The position numbers and the translations under genes are program-made. The notes beneath the pieces are model-generated. The model was not told the origin of the DNA, searched no databases, and saw nothing but the letters and a program-made list of their open reading frames with translations. Positions 40,992-42,251 of a stretch of 42,251 nucleotides of DNA are shown here, in pieces. How positions within the stretch are numbered: position 1 is the first letter of the stretch; every line of letters starts with the position of its first letter. Source of the stretch: Neobacillus cucumis (GTDB lineage: Bacteria > Bacillota > Bacilli > Bacillales > Cytobacillaceae); the NCBI RefSeq assembly GCF_016908975.1, contig NZ_JAFBEX010000036.1:1-42251 (forward strand), given 5' to 3'.

Positions 40992-41993
40992 ATGAGTCTT
41001 GTTTTTATTTTAACCATATTAATTGTCATTGGTTCCCTTGCATTTGACTTTATTAATGGTTTTCATGATACAGCAAATGCAATTGCAACATCCGTTTCAA
41101 CCAAAGCTTTAAAACCACGTCAAGCGATTTTGCTGGCAGCAGTCATGAACTTTGTGGGTGCCTTAACTTTTACTGGAGTAGCCAAAACAGTTTCTAAAGA
41201 TATTGTTGACCCATTTACTTTACATAACGGGTCAGTTGTAATATTAGCAGCTTTAGTTGCAGCTATTTTTTGGAATTTACTTACGTGGTACTACGGGATA
41301 CCAAGCTCCTCATCACATGCTATTATTGGCTCTATTGCTGGTGCAGCCATTGCAGCAGAAGGATTCAATGCTCTAAACTACGGTGGATTTATAAAAATTA
41401 TTGAGGCGCTTATTATTTCACCCATTTTAGCTTTTGTCGTGGGTTATATTGTTTATAGTATCTTTAAAGTGTCATTTAAGAATTTCAACTTAGCAAAAAC
41501 AAACAAAAGGTTCCGTTATATCCAAATTGCGACGGCAGCATTACAATCCTATTCACATGGAACAAACGATGCGCAAAAATCAATGGGGATCATCACCCTC
41601 GCGCTTGTTTCTAGTAAATATCTATCACCAGATGCTGGTATTCCTTTTTGGGTACAAGCCTCCTGTGCACTTGCAATGGGTCTAGGTACGTCTATTGGTG
41701 GATGGAAGATTATTAAAACTGTCGGTGGTAAAATTATGAAGATTCGTCCTGTTAATGGGGTTGCTGCTGACTTAACTGGAGCTGCAATCATTTTTGGTGC
41801 GACCTATATTCATTTACCTGTTAGTACTACACATGTCATTTCTTCTGGTATCCTTGGAGTAGGTGCTTCACATCGTCTTAAGGGCGTTAAATGGGATACT
41901 GCAAAACGGATGTTAATTACTTGGGTAATTACTCTCCCAATTACGGCACTTATTGCATCCCTTGCTTTCTTTATCTTAAATTTGTTCCTTTAA
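40992..41993 (+). CDS. pit: Low-affinity inorganic phosphate transporter Pit
   Basis: 333 residues, 9-10 membrane helices. Family signatures: GFHDTANAIATSVSTKAL in the first half and SYSHGTNDAQKSMGIITLAL in the second half, the inverted-repeat GxxDxxN motifs that bind metal-phosphate and Na+/H+; IPSSSSHAIIGSIAG and LPVSTTHVISSGILG also match. Imports phosphate as a metal complex. SD AAGGAG precedes the ATG, 11 nt after ykaA. The stop codon lies within the conserved left end of an F1 repeat. Confidence 0.95.
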   Translation: MSLVFILTILIVIGSLAFDFINGFHDTANAIATSVSTKALKPRQAILLAAVMNFVGALTFTGVAKTVSKDIVDPFTLHNGSVVILAALVAAIFWNLLTWYYGIPSSSSHAIIGSIAGAAIAAEGFNALNYGGFIKIIEALIISPILAFVVGYIVYSIFKVSFKNFNLAKTNKRFRYIQIATAALQSYSHGTNDAQKSMGIITLALVSSKYLSPDAGIPFWVQASCALAMGLGTSIGGWKIIKTVGGKIMKIRPVNGVAADLTGAAIIFGATYIHLPVSTTHVISSGILGVGASHRLKGVKWDTAKRMLITWVITLPITALIASLAFFILNLFL

Positions 41994-42153
41994 GAAAAGC
42001 GCAAGCGCCTTGGTCAGCCCCGACAAGCACAAGACAAACCGGCCGAAAGGTTGCATTTTAACCTTTTGGACGGATTGGCTTGTGACCTCGAGGGGCTAGG
42101 CGCTGGAGCTGGACAATTCTCGAAGTCAAAATTTATACTTTCTTATCAGTTAA
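41990..42153 (+). repeat. F1 structured intergenic repeat, copy 2
   Basis: Starts with TTAAGAAAAGCGCAAGCGCC, which includes the pit stop codon. It ends with AGGCGCTGGAGCTGGACAAT and the tail to TTTCTTATCAGTTAA. The left 44 nt differ from copy 1 (2286-2450) by one base. The core here is a different hairpin: a segment near 42033-42050 (AACCGGCCGAAAGGTT) with 42059-42078 (AACCTTTTGGACGGATT). Confidence 0.85.
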
Positions 42154-42156
42154 ATG

Positions 42157-42226
42157 AAGAGGCTGGGACATAAAAATTATCTATAAATAAAAAACGTGAA
42201 ATTGCAGCCGCAATTTCACGTTTTTT
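42157..42226 (+). repeat. F2 repeat, right copy: GGCTGGGACA box plus hairpin
   Basis: GAGGCTGGGACA (42159-42170), 20 nt of AT-rich sequence, then AAAACGTGAAATTGC (42191-42205) pairing perfectly with GCAATTTCACGTTTT (42210-42224) and a T-run. Directly follows F1 copy 2; likely the terminator of ykaA-pit. Mirror copy at 18-93. Confidence 0.75.
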
Positions 42227-42251
42227 ATTTTTTTCTTATCTAAGTGGGCAA

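Noticed and set aside
1..42251. CRISPR arrays, prophage genes, toxin-antitoxin or restriction systems
   Set aside because: No regularly spaced direct repeats, phage structural genes, nucleases or methyltransferases were seen; the repeats present are dispersed intergenic elements.

Overview
The window looks like ordinary chromosome of an aerobic, spore-forming, low-GC Bacillaceae (a Bacillus/Neobacillus-type organism). Evidence: an alpha/beta-type small acid-soluble spore protein, a three-gene GerA-type germinant receptor operon, SpoVR, a HisK_N-type kinase, Bacillus-style ribosome-binding sites, and short runs that match the gene neighbourhoods I remember from B. subtilis (PucR regulator-msmX, glnK-glnL/glsA-glnT, the yhdP/MerR/yhdT cluster, adeR-ald, yhcT-yhcU, ykaA-pit). 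I see no prophage, no CRISPR array, no rRNA and no full-length tRNA. Nothing resembles a known defence island.

Layout. 0-2.5 kb: PucR-type regulator and the MsmX sugar-ABC ATPase. 2.5-4.1 kb: zinc-ribbon protein, two tRNA-like hairpins, a spore protein, a 29-residue membrane peptide and an XRE regulator. 4.1-6.6 kb: ferrous iron uptake operon feoA-feoB plus a Cys-rich partner, under a Fur box. 6.8-9.1 kb: soluble histidine kinase, GNAT acetyltransferase and an internally deleted IS1182-type element. 9.2-14.4 kb: glutamine sensing and use (GlnK/GlnL, divergent glutaminase and glutamine transporter). 14.6-19.2 kb: a small conserved-looking protein and a ger operon with a coupled 41-codon gene at its head. 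19.2-20.4 kb: decayed lactonase and aldo/keto reductase. 20.5-23.9 kb: two CNNM/CorC-type transporters flanking a MerR gene with a disrupted start; both transporters carry a similar SD-sequestering leader hairpin. 24-27.9 kb: HesB-like, DUF3939-like, DUF445, a mini oxidase-like membrane protein and an acid phosphatase. 27.9-32.2 kb: amino-acid permease, AdeR-like activator and alanine dehydrogenase, with an excellent cre site. 32.2-33.3 kb: a nested, mirror-symmetric cluster of repeats around a broken IS1182 transposase. 33.3-38.7 kb: SpoVR, M14 carboxypeptidase, YhdB, phosphoglucomutase and YhcU. 38.8-42.2 kb: pseudouridine synthase, YeaQ-type membrane protein and a phosphate transport pair preceded by PhoP-box-like repeats.

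The most unusual content is intergenic. Four families of structured repeats recur: F1, GCGCAAGCGCC...GGCGCTGGAGCTAGACA arms around a variable hairpin; F2, GAGGCTGGGACA followed by a long perfect hairpin; F3, a GC-rich element of about 130 bp with GTTGATTGGAGCGGA-type ends; F4, a twin hairpin. F1 and F4 sit directly at the 3' ends of genes in fixed orientation. Other unexplained signals are the two tRNA-like acceptor/T-arm hairpins, the paired leader hairpins of the CNNM genes, and the coupled micro-gene of the ger operon. All functional names are by recognition from sequence alone; no database search was possible.
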